From: Toxorhynchites rutilus septentrionalis
Taxonomy: Eukaryota > Arthropoda > Insecta > Diptera > Culicidae
NCBI RefSeq assembly: GCF_029784135.1
Contig: NC_073746.1
Location: forward strand, 247,575,307 to 247,639,306
DNA length: 64,000 bases
Reading direction: 5' to 3'
Positions within the stretch are counted from its first letter, which is position 1, and each line of letters opens with the position of its first letter. Position numbers and translations under genes: made by a program. Positions 12,212 through 23,583 of the stretch are shown here, one piece after another. The notes below the pieces were generated by a model, which saw nothing but the letters and a program-made list of their open reading frames with translations, had not been told where the DNA came from and searched no databases.

Positions 12212-13135
12212 CTCACAAATATTGTAACCATCATGCTCGCACACCATTTGTATCAGATTTTCAGAGCTAAACCATTAAATTAACTCATTTCGATGACCTC
12301 AATTCTGATCATGAGTTGTCCAATTAATTAATGTTGTTTTGTCCACATGTTTTCTATGCCAACCGCTTGGCGCGCTGCAGTTTGTTTATTGTGTCCTTCA
12401 CACATAGCAGAAATAAAGTTTCTCTATGTTGAATGTGTTGGGTGGGCACTTTTAAAATGCACAATAAAAGGCTATATTCTGAAGAAAGTCTAAATTATGA
12501 ATGGATCAATATGTAAACTCAAACTCAAACTCAAACAATGATAAATACAACATCTACTTGAAATTTTTTTTTATCCAAAAATAGTGATTCCTAAAACCGG
12601 ACAAACCATGATCATTTTTTGAACAAACTATGATCAGAGGTGGTCAAACCATGATCATGATTTCGCTTTGGAGAAAATCAGAAAAAACAGAAAAATTCTG
12701 GTAATTTCAACGCCTTACGGTAGTCTTAGTAACTAGAGACTTGGTGCTTTTGAACAAACCCAAACTCGTACCGATTATATGTGATTTTCCTTAATTGCCT
12801 AAAATACCCTTAATTGGACAAACCAAGATCATTTACCCTATTTACCCTATATTGCTCATGAAGAAGTTGTCTGTGGTTACAGATTTTTAACAATTCGTAA
12901 ATAGTTCCATGGGTTGGATTATAGCATATTCATAGAATTCACATCCAAAATATTCGCAGCGAAACGCACGTTGTGTCTGCATACTTAATGCGGTGTGTGA
13001 ATTTAAATCAAACAGTCGAGGGTCATCGTTGAGGATGATGCCGAAAACAAACTCCAGAACGAATTCGAAATAGTGGAAAGAGCACGCAATCCTTCAACAA
13101 ACAATGAAACCACGTACAATCAATGGATTTCTGTA

Positions 13136-14088
13136 TACTAGAACAGGGGTTTTCAAATGGTGCTCCGAGGGAAATTTGTGCTCCGCGAAGTTATAGAAAA
13201 TGCTCCCAAATGAAAAACCACATCGAAGAGGAACATTCATTAATTTCATTTCACGGGGCATATGTAGTGTAACTGTGACGCACAACCGATATGGAGCTGT
13301 ACCGAGTTGGGTAATGTCAATGCAAATAGGATTTGTTTTATTGATTGAAACATGCAGGTGCTCCGTCAAATGTTTTTGCTAGAAAAAGTGCTCTGCCATG
13401 AAAAAATTCTGAAAAACCCTTGTTCGGACTTAGTTCGAAACTCCATGAATCGGTCTTGTTTATGACAGATCAAAGCTGAAATTTGTTACAATCAGTTTGT
13501 AACAATTTGTTTCTTAAATTTATGATAAAACTTACATTTATAGTTTCGTTCTATTACCCTTGCAGATGCCTCACTGAACAACAGATTAATTTTCGAGCCT
13601 AATTTGAGTTGTTTTATGAATTATAAAAATGAATGATAATTATATTATATTAATCACTCACTTTCAACGTTATAATAAACGACTTGAGTTATCGATTCTC
13701 CTGCTACTATTCTATTTCCTTTTCTGCTGTAAGCTAAGTTCGTTTCATAATTTCAGTAGTAGAATAAGTTTCATAATGTTTACTTACAGCGATCAGAAAT
13801 AATCACTACGTATATTTACGTATATTACTGATTTAAATATCTGCTAAAATTCGATTCAATTCACTTCCAACTTCTTCTAACTTTGATTTTGAATACCTTT
13901 TCTTTCACTACTCAACCTTTTCCTTTGGTTTTCAAATTCCATTTGTTTACTTTCCTCTCTTTGTTTTTATTTACACCGCAGAGCACAGAGCTCCTGAAGT
14001 TATCTGCGATCATTCGACAAATTTACATATTTTCAGTGGCGGTTTTTTTTGCGCTAAATGCAGTGCTCCCAACACCCCTGTACTAGAA
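13136..14088. mobile_element. hAT-type non-autonomous element with perfect 8-bp target duplication
   Basis: The element (13144-14080) starts CAGGGGTTTTCAAATGGTGC and its other end reads, in reverse complement, CAGGGGTGTTGGGAGCACTG. It is flanked on both sides by TACTAGAA (13136-13143 and 14081-14088), an exact 8-bp duplication as made by hAT transposases. The 937-bp interior has 'gtgctcc' motifs near both ends and no transposase frame. An extra internal copy of the end motif ('cccttgttcgg') lies near 13420. Confidence 0.9.
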
Positions 14089-16530
14089 GATGACAGCATA
14101 GATATTGCGAGTTTATCTTGTGTGGAGGATGACTTTCCATGTGCCATAGATGAACTGGATTTGGCATGCCATCATACAAATTTCAGTTCTTAAAAACGTT
14201 ACAGTTTGTGTAAATAAATTTGAAGTTGTCAAATGGACAACAAGAACATATTTCCCGAGCCATGAGAAAAAATATCCCTGTGTTATTAAAATAAACGTTG
14301 ATTTGTCATGATCCTCTAAGACTCTTGATGGCATTCATCTGGATTTAAATTAGCTTCGATCCCATGTTATCGTGAAGATTTCACTTTCTGGTTTCAAAGC
14401 TTCAATTTTTCTACAGTCGGCGACCTGCAATCCATTCCCAGCCTAACATGGACCCCCTTAAGCAACCGCTACCTTCACGTAAATTGATCCATTCGCAGTA
14501 CGATAGACCAGCGGCAACTCATTTGCGTAAATTTGGCAGCTGGGAGGGCCAAACTAGAGTAGCGGTAGCGACCAGTTTGGCCACTTGTCAACACGGCACT
14601 AATCAGTGCCAAGTCCGAACGGACCGCACCAAGGAATCCTTCATCAGCACACACACAAGGGGTCACATGGGCGACACCCCGAAAAATCAGCGTCCACTGT
14701 TTGCTTGTTTAACCGTCCGGAGAGAGAGTTCGAGCTCGGACCGGGTGTTAATGACTGCTTTTCTGTCTTTGCGGGTGATCTCGCAAATTCGAGCATAATT
14801 AAGCCAGTGCACCAAAGCCGCCAAACGGCATCGGCTCAAATGGTCAATAAATCTTAATTTTCGCATCGAGAAAAAAAAGCGTGTGTGTGTTTGAAACTAT
14901 TTGGATTTTGTCACGTAAACCTGCGAAATGTTTTGCTAAATGTGGAGAGAATCACAAAAATGGGGCTCTTAAAGTTAATTAATTTAATTGGGACCCTCCT
15001 TTTGGAACGACGCCGCCGTCTGACAGAAACGTGACTCGTGATTCATGGCGGCCAGCGAGACTCATGTTTTAATTAAGATCATAGACGCACGTGCGAAATC
15101 TGTTTGTCTGGTTTCTTCGTACGTACTTTGGCCCAAGAAACCAGACCTCAAATGGAAGAGGAAGATTTACGGCAATGAAAATCGCTTTGCTTATTTAAAT
15201 CGTGTTGTGGCTGTTTTCTTATTTTTTTGCAGATCACCTTCGGGGTGCTGAAATCTAGGGAAGTGAGATGTTGTAAGCGATAGTTTAAGATAATGTTGGG
15301 ATTTAATTGTCGCCCTAATGTGGCGGCGTGTTCTCTACGTGACCGGGTTAGGCGGCAATCGGTTCAACATACGCGTTAGACTCATCTCATGAGATCTGGG
15401 TGAGATTGTCGTGTATGCTTTGCGTAATAAATAATCTGCTGAGTAGCAATGTCTGCGACGGTGTAACGAACAAGCAATTATTCGATAATTGGCCTAATAG
15501 AATGTGGACTGCTGGCGATGGAGAGCCGCAGGTCGAATTGTTTGCATTCGCTCGTGACTTGGCTTCTCAGAACCGCACTATTGGACGCAACACCGGAGGG
15601 AAACAGGATTTTGCATGTATCGTTAAACTCGATGACAAACCATTCTGCATGTTTCACAATAACGATACAGTATGGGACATGCGGAAAACGATTTGACTAA
15701 AGCATGGCAACGTTGGCTTCACCGCATTATGTTTGAACGTTTAAACCGTGCTAAATATTGAAGAAATACTAAATCGCTCGCCTGTCTTGAACCTATTAAC
15801 GACCAAGGTGTAAAAAATATTTTTGGATGAAAGCCATTCTGCCCAAGTTTGTATAGGAGACGTAAACAACAAAATGTACAAAATCAACTCTTTCGCTGTT
15901 TCGCATTCTACACAGTGTAATACGTTTGTTCAACATGCAAACGAACCGTTTTTGTTCGAAAACATTTGAGCAATTTTGAAAAAACCTTTCCGAAAAATCA
16001 CTGTTTGTCCGCATAACAGACGTAGTTTCACACAGCTTTCATACATCGTTCGAAAAACAACAATTGTCAGTATTATGAGCTATAAGCTAAATCTACATTT
16101 GAATCACATTCGTTGTAGAGTCAAAACATGCCTGTCACGATAGTGGCTTATTACTTAGTGTTTCCTTTTAGATGAATATAAGAAACCATTGAAACGTTGC
16201 TCGTATAATTACTATTTTCTGTACACGATGAACAAAGAGAAGTAATTGTGTTTTTTTTAATGTTATAATTACCTAAATTTCTGCATTTGAATCTGCAAGT
16301 AGATTATGAAACAATCAGATCAGTAGTAAAATTAAAATAATATTGGTTCTTAGCATTATAACTCCTCGGATTCAACATTGAATTACTCCACATACTCAGC
16401 ATTTACTCATATCGTTGGAGTAAGTCACTCCACCATCTTTATGCGATTGATCGTGATATCGGTAAATTATGTTGCTAAAATTACCAACTTTGCAGATTGC
16501 CTTTACAAATTCAACTAATTGAAAAATTAT
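14089..16530. other. No recognisable gene
   Basis: This is relatively complex, less AT-rich sequence with no clear element ends. A 116-codon ATG frame (14448-14798) and a 98-codon frame (15400-15696) have no recognisable motifs. A strong polypyrimidine tract followed by CAG at about 15215-15232 looks like a plus-strand splice acceptor, but the sequence after it stops within eight codons in the only frame tested. Host intronic or intergenic DNA is the simplest reading. Confidence 0.4.
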
Positions 16531-18075
16531 AGGAGGTTGTGTCCAAGATACGACCGCATTGTTGACGTAGAACTACACTCTTAATTTATATAAGTCGCCA
16601 TAAAACTTGAAACTACTAGGAATATAAACACTTCTCATCATTTTGCGCTATTCTCAAAAGAAACGCTTATGTTAATATTACTGGCCTCGAAAAAAGTTGC
16701 ATTACTTTCTCATGCTCGAGGGAAGCGCAGCTGTCACCCTTAGCGGAGGAGACTTTGCTACTGGCAAGCGAAATCTGATCACATACAAAATTCCAGAACG
16801 ACATTTACTTTCTTGGTGACTAAACAAGCAAAATAAACTCTTTTTGTTAATAACAACCTCGAAAACAGTAGCAATGCTTCATTATTATCAATATTAGCGC
16901 AAATGCAATCCTAGTTGAAGGCAGTTTTGCGATTGGCACGCGAACCCGAATAACTTATAACATTCCAGTAAGACATTCAAGATGCTTGGTATTCCCCAAA
17001 TATTTTTTTGGCGCTCAACCTCAACGCCTGCTTCGCCATAACGTCAGTTTAATGCATTGATGCATTCTCTAAGGCACCAACGAAGCCCTTATGATGACGG
17101 AAAACAAACCATGTTAACAGCTTGGAAAAAGACTGAATTTTGCCACACAGCTTGTACTCTGCTGTAACACCCATCGATGCGAATTCGCTGATGCCTTTGT
17201 CAAGAGCGACCGCCTTCACCACCAGCGGGGGGAGCTTGATTTTGGTTGCTGTCTGGGTAACGGCGTTTACATTTTCGACCGACGCGGCGAAATCTTCGCT
17301 GTTGTTCGATGCGGTGTCACACTCGCGAAGGCTCGGTTCAGTGCGAGCACTTTTCACTGCACCAACAACGCGTGCAGCATTAGATGACGCTTGCCTCGGA
17401 ATTTTGTTGCCCCTGGCAATGCGTTCGTTTTTTGCAGGACTCGAGCATGCCTTCCTCTTCTTCTTGCTCATCACACACTGCGCAAAGCGTCCAATTTATG
17501 ACGCGGAAAGAAAAACACACGATACGAATAACGCGAAAAACGAACTGGAAAAACCACACGACGATATCCAAGTTTAATTACCACTGGTGGGGTCCAATCT
17601 TAGATCGAAGCGCAGCGAAAGCAAAGTGAACTGGATTGCTCAACAGTCCGATACCGAATGAAAGTTTGCCTCAGCGGGATCCACTGTTTATACTCTTGGC
17701 AAGTATTCCCCTTCATTCTTCTACCTTTTCCTTTGTTCACGGAGACTTTAAATCCTTCGATTTCCCCTCCGTTGGTCGTCGATAAGTTGCTCGTTATTGA
17801 CAGCTCTGTTCGGGAAAGCACACAAATGGACTGAACAAATGCATGGGAAAATGGAAACGCTTAAAGTTTTCAGGAATTTTAACCATCTACAAACCAGGGG
17901 AATCTAATGTATAGCATATTAAACAAATCTTACGGAATTTCCGATTCGTTTAGTATGTAAATCGGCAAAATCCGTTTGCGACAAAAATAATTATTAACGT
18001 TAACTTTATTTCATAAAAACGTGACCTGTTTTCTGATTTGGCACCCTTAATGAAAGACGTAGTTCTACGTCAAAA
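16531..18075. mobile_element. Palindrome-ended element, copy 1
   Basis: The left end is 'ggttgtgtccaagatacgac' followed by GACGTAGAACTAC (16564-16576). The right end is GACGTAGTTCTACGTC (18056-18071), preceded by 'ttaactttatttcataaaaa', which is also found at the right end of the copy at 55937-56990. Two diverged tandem units of roughly 175-190 bp follow the left end (16681-16820 and 16857-17000). A LINE 5' fragment (about 16985-17820) sits in the middle, after which family sequence resumes at about 17821. No transposase is seen. Confidence 0.75.
16985..17820 (-). pseudogene. LINE 5' fragment: 5'UTR-like region and start of ORF1
   Basis: The frame runs from ATG at 17471 to 17049. It encodes a basic, Ser/Ala-rich start (MSKKKRKACSSPAKNER) followed by a segment (KIKLPPLVVKAVALDKGISE, then VTAEYKLC) that I recognise as the block preceding the RNA-binding part of Jockey-type ORF1/Gag proteins. 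After YKLC the frame degenerates, and similarity continues in another frame to about 16985. The 350 bp upstream of the ATG look like LINE leader. The downstream zinc knuckles and all of ORF2 are absent, so the copy has lost its 3' part, the opposite of the usual 5' truncation. Confidence 0.6.
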
Positions 18076-18368
18076 CCACAAACCTGCTGTTTCTATCATA
18101 TCTCAGAATATTCTTCAGGAAAAAAGTACTATCATAGACTCGTAACAAATCAAGAGCACCTTTTCCAGACATTTGATTTCTTTCACTAAATTTCTTCCAA
18201 ACCTTTTTGTTTTTATCCGATAACAATTGAAACTACCGACGAAGACGTTTTGACTATTATCGGATTTTGACTATTATTATTACACTGACACTTACAAGGG
18301 TTGCCAACTTTTTTTTTAAATCAGGGATAACGAAAAAAAAATCAGGGAAAATCAGGATAGCTCATATT

Positions 18369-19128
18369 TATTTATTTTTTTAACTATTTATCAACAGGTT
18401 GACATTGAACCCTAATGATACAAACTACTTAACTAATTGTCTTAACCTAATAACGTTTGAGCTTGTCTAAGACGATTTTTTATTCTGTTCCTTGATATAT
18501 GAAAATCGATGTTTTCAAAATGGCGATTGAATGTTCGAGCCATGCTAGCAACAGGCTCATGGTGAGAGTAATTAGTTCGTGCAGTTGGAAGGCGGAGAAA
18601 TTCGTGGTTACGCAGATTTCTCCTTCTGACGTTGAAATTAATGCAACTTAACAATCCAGAACAGTCGATGTTGGCTTGGATGAGATCGTAAACGAAAACA
18701 ACTCTAACTGTGTTACGTCGTACGCATAACTGATCCAAACCCAGGAGCTTACAACGATCTTCATATCTTGGAAGGTTTTGAGGGTCATTCCAATGGAGAC
18801 GACGCAGTGCATAATGGACAAATTTACGCTGCACAGACTCCACTCTTTGTATGTTATTGTGGTAATATGGAGCCCAGACGACCGAAGCGTACTCCAAAAT
18901 CGAGCGAACCAGAGAGCAATATAAAACCTTAAGGCATTGTATATTCGTAAAGTGTTTAGTAGTGCGGAAAATGAATCCAAGAGCCTTGGAAGCCTTTGAG
19001 ACTGCGTATGCGATATGTTCGCTGAACGTGATCTTCGAATCTAAAATAATTCCCAGGTCTTTTATACATGTGACTCTGTTGAGTACCGATCCGAAAAGCT
19101 CATAATCGTACTGTATCGTTGTGTGTTT
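18369..19128 (-). mobile_element. 5'-truncated non-LTR retrotransposon with target duplication
   Basis: The insert is flanked by GCTCATATT at 18360-18368 and 19129-19137. The corresponding site in the other composite copy (about 11086-11096, 'gctcataattggg') has no insert, so the empty site is seen directly. On the minus strand it ends in an A-rich tail (18369-18385). It carries only the last part of a reverse transcriptase ORF, as expected for 5' truncation during target-primed reverse transcription. Confidence 0.88.
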
Positions 19129-19131
19129 GCT
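18442..19131 (-). pseudogene. LINE reverse transcriptase, C-terminal fragment
   Basis: About 230 codons without a stop. The order is a VKDLGIILDSK-like block (read as IKDLGIILDSKITFSEHI, residues ~25-42), a ...LVRSILEYASVVWAPY block (~90-105), an IQRVESVQRKFVHYALRRL block, and a tail rich in Arg. This arrangement is typical of the end of Jockey/CR1-type reverse transcriptases, downstream of the catalytic YADD motif, which is missing here. It resembles the same part of the larger LINE at 39190-43050. The apparent Met at 19134-19132 lies in the target duplication and is not a real start. It is a dead fragment. Confidence 0.85.
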
Positions 19132-19134
19132 CAT

Positions 19135-19420
19135 ATTGGGTTGTCCGGAAAGTTCGTACCCATTTTTGAGAAAACAAAAGTATTATTTTTTTTAAATTTT
19201 ATATGCACAGTGTTGTTTTGCAATCAATTCAGGAAGTTCTGAAATCTTTCAGGTAGCCTAACAATTCTATACATTATCTAAGTATGGAAGCTAATTTGTC
19301 CAGTTGCGAGCAGTATTTGTGGGAATGTATCGACTGTTTGCTTGGTAGAAGCTCACAATACAGAATTCCTCTCCAATACCACCTGAACTAGATTAGAATT
19401 TTTTTCAGGTGAAGACCGGG
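19135..19420 (-). pseudogene. Mariner transposase relic, second copy
   Basis: On the minus strand, 19383-19290 translates to WYWRGILYCELLP followed by SKQSIHSHKYCSQLDKL, which aligns with the WWDxxGxxYYELLPxxQTI...YxxQLxxL block of mariner transposases. The first D of the block reads Y here, a mutated catalytic-region residue. The terminal 'attgggttgtccggaaagtt' at 19136 matches the end of the relic at 11092. The sequence between block and terminus is degraded. Confidence 0.75.
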
Positions 19421-20824
19421 TCAGTCGGATTGTTTAAAATGACCCGTTTTCATCACCCGCCACGAATTGCTTTAAAAAAAAATCGATGCATAGATGAAAC
19501 GCACAAGTCGTAACGATTTACGTAACCATGTTTCAACTGATGCACATGAACGGAGATTCTAAACATATGTAGTGAACCTGCTAATTCATGTTTCGTGTCT
19601 CACGGATAATTCTTTCAACTGCTCGCTTTACAAACAATTTGATATATATTCTTCAAGAAATAAAACACTTTTTAATAATAATTACAGTTTAATAAAAAAA
19701 AGATGCTTACACGTTCTTACTTCTAAAATTCTTGTGCATCGATTGTTCTACTTGGATGTTATTTGCTGCGAAAATGTAATGAAACCTGTATCGTTTTTAT
19801 TTAACTGTACATAACTGTTGGTCGCTAATATTCCTTTCATCATTTCCGTTCCAAAATGCGAACAGATAAAATATAATCGAAAGAAAGAGTAAGTATTATA
19901 TAAGCGCGGACCGGAAAGCTTTTCAATGTAGACTATTATGACAGTTCTCATACACAACCAGCAAAATTCCCAGTATATTTATATGGATTTTTTTTTCTGA
20001 TTAAGCAAAAAGTAAAAAATCAGGAAAAATCAGGACCATTTTATAAAAATCAGGGAAAATTGAGTGTTTGTCAGGATATCAGGGAGCGTGCCAAAAAGTT
20101 TGGGAAATCCTGAAAAATCAGGAAGGTTGGCATCTCTGCTTACAAGTATTATAAACATCATGGTTGCAAAACATTTGTATCAGATTTGTATATCTAAATA
20201 ATGTAATTAATGTATCTCGATGGTCTCAATTCTGACACGGTTTGAACGATGCGCTGATGTTGGTTGGTCACATGATTACTATGGCAACCGCTTGGCGCGC
20301 TGCAGCTTGTTTATGTTGTCTTTCGCGCATAACAGAAATAAAGTTTCTCTGTGTTGAGTGTATTGAGGTGAACACTTTTTTAAATGCCTAAGAAAAGGCA
20401 ATATTCTGAAGAAAACATAAATTATGAATGGATCAATATGATAACAGTAAAATCAAGCAATAAGAAATCCAACATCTAATTGAAAATCTGATTTTTTCCA
20501 TTCAATAATACTGATTCCTAGAACAGGACAAATCATGATCAGAGATGGACAAACCATGAACATAACTTCTCTTTGAAAAAAAATGGGTGGATTATATCTA
20601 TGATATAACCGCAAGGTTGACGTGGGACTACCTTAGCTTTGCAATTATTTGTTTGTATTAATTTAATTTTTGATTGAATGAAACAATTTCCGAATTCAAT
20701 CGAATTCAATATATTTGCTTTGTGAGTAAAAAGATTGTATAATGTCATGTGAGGTCAATTCATGCATTTGAATAGATTATGTTCTTCGTTACAAATATGC
20801 ATGTATTTGCGATGCCAATTTCTC

Positions 20825-21365
20825 CACGGTCCTTGGATTTGAAGTCTGTGTTAGAGAAACACATTTCAGTCGGAAGAAAAATACACCCGACCTGCATGAA
20901 TTTGCAATGCCAATTTCCCCAGACACCTTGGTTCTGAAGTTTGTTTTGGGGAAACACATTTCAGCCGGAACAAAAATGCCCCCGACTTGCATGTATGCAA
21001 GTCGGGGGCATTTCCAACTGCAATACCAACTTCCCCACGCTCCATGGATTCGAAGTCTGTGTTAGGGAAACACATTTCAGTCGGAATAAAAATGACTCCG
21101 GCTTGCATGTATTTGTAATGCCAATTTCCGCACGCTCCATGGATTTGAAGTCTGTGTTAGGGAAACACATTTCAGTCGGAACAAAAATACCCCCGACTTT
21201 CATGTATTTGCAAAGTGGATTCCCCCAGGCACATTGATTTTGAAGTCCGTGTTAGGGAAACACAGCTCAGTTGGAACAAAAATGTCCCCTACTTGCATGT
21301 ATATTTGCTATGCGGATTCCTATAAGTACATTGAATTTGAAGTCTGTGTTCGGGAATCCGTAAAT
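20825..21365 (+). repeat. Tandem array, about six units of ~97 bp
   Basis: The core 'ttagggaaacacatttcagt' (with variants) recurs near 20857, 20955, 21067, 21165 and 21257, with a last degraded unit near 21345. Each is followed by 'cggaacaaaaatgccccc', 'gacttgcatgtatttg' and 'ccaatttcc'-like blocks. Related units occur at about 34560-34760 and 56290-56530. Overlapping open frames here are repeat artefacts. Confidence 0.85.
20974..21013. repeat. Perfect inverted repeat, 19-bp arms with 2-bp spacer
   Basis: The left arm is AAATGCCCCCGACTTGCAT, the spacer GT, and the right arm its exact reverse complement. It lies at a unit junction of the ~97-bp array where one unit end is copied in reverse. 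It would fold into a stable hairpin or cruciform. Confidence 0.95.
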
Positions 21366-21825
21366 CGGACCAATCAAAACTAGGCATTTAGGGCGTTTAG
21401 ATAACGCTTGACATTTCACAGTTTTTCAATTGTTTATCTAATGAAAAATAACATTTTATTAATTGCGACAGAAGCGTAGAAATATTTTTTACAATTGATG
21501 CAAACATCTTTCCGATCCAATAAGAAATGTTCGAGTTATGAGCATTTGGAATCTTTCATTTTTTCCTGCATGTTCTGTGTTTAGGTTTTCATTTTACCCC
21601 CCATATACTCCGGTTAGACGTAGACCCACGTCAAAATCGTTAAAAAACATAAAAAGAACAATTTGAGTGCCTTGTGGTATTCTTAGAAAACTAGAGACAT
21701 GGGGCTTTTCAACTCGTTTTGATTACATGTGATTTTTATGAAGAACAATCGATTTGCATTTACTAGTTACGCGAAAACGCCCCAAATCGGACTAATCAAC
21801 ATCATTAACCTTACATGCACACTGC

Positions 21826-22934
21826 GAACAAAAATTTACTTTAAATAGCAAATATAAGACATTCATAATTGCATTAATTATTCATAGCGAGACGAACAAG
21901 TACAGGAAAATGAAAGTCTCAAAGGGGAAACCTGAATTCATCCACTTAAAGTGAGATGTGATCCTTCTTCTTTTCTGTAATTTAACTTATTACCTGAAAA
22001 CTTTTTTTTAAACGAAAACTATTCTGTTATTTTCACTGTTGTTGGAGGAGAAATGTCAGTGGTGAAGAATTATTTCTTTCCAATTAACCATTTCTCGAAA
22101 AATTGAACATTCTTCAAAACCTGCTATGCACAACTAAGCTGCGAAAAAATGGCGTTCAGGGCTGGGAGGTTGCCATTCGGATGAATTTAATCTCCATCAG
22201 TGAGATGACCCACTGGATCCGGCGGAGGAATTTTCATACCATCAATCTCATTGATATCGACGTTCCACGTCCCGATGATTTCCTCCAGCACCTCCACATC
22301 CACAAAGCGTTCACCTAAGGTTGTTGTGAACAAAAACGTAACTTTTCCTCAACATTTGCTAAATTAATCGATGCTTCTGAACATTCACAATTGGAAATGC
22401 AAACCGTCTTCAGAAGTGAACTTGAATGCGCTGTGGAGAACAGATGTGTTAGTAATGATTCAACAGAAAAAAAGTTCGTTATGACCAATGTTCGTTTTTT
22501 CGAACAATTTATTTCCCACTTATTTTTTCTACTGTAAGAGGTTCATTCGAATGGAATTTGTCCTACGACTAATCGCCACTTGCTCCTTTTAGACGGCGAA
22601 ACTGAGGAAGCGTAAATTATACCAGTTAAAACGTGGAATATAGCGTAGCAGAACATTAAACCGATCCCATGTTTATTTGCACAGTTCCATATTTGTATTG
22701 AATGCGCAACTTGGAGAGCAAAGATTGCTTACGTCAATCGACCAATCAGAACGCGGAATTTTCGTTCTGATAAGGCTTGACATTTTTCAATTGTACGATG
22801 GTTAGTTTTATAAAATATGCAATTCCCTGCATGGTGATAAATTGTTATGGAGTGCTCGAATTGATTGATGCAAAAATCTCGTGAAGCCATCAGGAAATGA
22901 CTGAGCAATGAGCGTTCGAAGTTGGACAATTTTT
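21826..22934. other. No recognisable gene
   Basis: No protein-like frame or paired ends. A short block near 22735-22800 ('gaccaatcagaacgcggaat', 'gcttgacatttttcaattg') resembles the 'ggccaatcaaaacttggc...gcttgacgttt' segment of the palindrome-ended family (56530-56590), so a degraded member may be present. Confidence 0.4.
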
Positions 22935-23490
22935 GCAATGCGACCGAGGGGGGTTCTGATACAAATGAAACATACATTTCTACATAACTCAAGAACTAAT
23001 CAAACAAATGGAACTAGATTTGGCATGTAAAGGTTCAGGGGGCAATGGATGTTTCTGTGGTGGTTCGAGACCCATCCCCCTCTTTAAGGGGGGCTGCCAC
23101 ACAAATGAAACACAAATTTCTGTATAACTCAAGAACTAATCAAGCAAATGGAAAAAAATTGCATGCCGAGGTTTCAGGGGGCAAAAAATGTTTTTATGGT
23201 GGTTCGACATTCCTCCTCCTCTCTTAGGGGGAGGCGCATAACTCGAGAACTAATCAAGCAAATAGCGCCAAATTTGACATGTGAAGGTTCTAGGGGAAAA
23301 TAAATGTTTTTATGGTGGTTCGACACTCCTCCCCCTCTTTAAAGTGGGACTGCCATACAAATTAAACACAAATGTCTGCATAACCCGAAGATCAATCAAG
23401 TATATGGAACCAAATGTGGCATGTCGAGGTTTCAGGGGGCATGAAATGTTTTTATGTTCGAGACTCCTACCCTCTCTTTAAGTTGGGTCA
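22935..23490 (+). repeat. Tandem array, four units of ~120-140 bp
   Basis: The core 'ataactcaagaactaatcaa' recurs near 22987, 23124, 23242 and (diverged) 23381. Each is followed by 'gcaaatgg', 'ggttcagggggcaa', 'atgtttttatggtggttcga' and a 'cctccccctcttt' block. Part of the array (23126-23400) is nearly identical to 25960-26228. Confidence 0.85.
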
Positions 23491-23507
23491 GCTAGTAGCA
23501 AATAAAA

Positions 23508-23583
23508 AAAATTTATGACTCAATTTTATACAGGATTCGATTATGTACAGTGAAAAGAAATCGGAGACTGTATAATCGAGTCT
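23508..23583 (-). mobile_element. Truncated end of the 'cggactcgattatatacag' TIR family
   Basis: 'Cagtgaaaagaaatcggaga' followed by 'ctgtataatcgagtc' matches the right ends of the elements at 5047-5929 and 6744-7204. The expected outermost bases are replaced by the 7-bp array that starts at 23584. Confidence 0.7.

Larger units (their letters stand above)
10684..12838. mobile_element. TA-flanked composite DNA element, copy 1
   Basis: The left end AGGTAAATGATTTTGGTTTG and the reverse complement of the right end GGGTAAATGATCTTGGTTTG match over about 20 bp, and TA flanks each end (10682-10683, 12839-12840). 'Tggtttgtcc' sub-repeats lie near both ends. The interior is occupied by a hAT-like element (10999-12211) containing a mariner relic. 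A second, more damaged copy of the same arrangement is at about 18080-21825. Confidence 0.75.
18299..20138. mobile_element. hAT-like element with 8-bp target duplication, copy 2
   Basis: It begins GGTTGCCAAC and ends GGTTGGCATCTCTG, and is flanked by CTTACAAG on both sides (18291-18298 and 20139-20146). This duplication corresponds to CTCACAAA around copy 1, and it sits at the same place inside the host element, so both copies descend from one insertion. It contains a mariner relic and a 5'-truncated LINE. Confidence 0.75.
20585..21636. mobile_element. Palindrome-ended element, copy 2
   Basis: The left end carries 'attatatctatgatataac' followed by GACGTGGGACTAC (20619 onward). The right end carries GACGTAGACCCACGTC (21617-21632). 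Between them are about six tandem units of ~97 bp and a segment shared with copies 4 and 5 ('aatccgtaaatcggaccaat', 'gcaaacatctttccgat', 'gaaatgttcgagttatgag'). It interrupts the composite element at about 18080-21825. No coding sequence. Confidence 0.78.
18080..21825. mobile_element. Composite DNA element, copy 2 (partner of 10684-12838)
   Basis: 20146-20581 is homologous to 12220-12650, including 'ggcaaccgcttggcgcgctg', 'agaaataaagtttctct' and 'ttatgaatggatcaatatg'. After a palindrome-ended insertion at 20585-21636 the homology resumes at about 21650 ('gtgccttgtggtattcttag', 'actagagacatggggctttt') and runs to a degraded right end near 21815. The left end is not clear, because a palindrome-ended element abuts it at 18075. 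Inside are the hAT-like element and mariner relic seen in copy 1, plus a LINE. Confidence 0.7.

Noticed and set aside
14448..14798. 116-codon ATG frame
   Set aside because: No domain, and overlaps other open frames on both strands; no promoter or poly(A) signal in support.
20760..21237. Several 65-98-codon frames on both strands
   Set aside because: Artefacts of the ~97-bp tandem array; each repeats the same residues.
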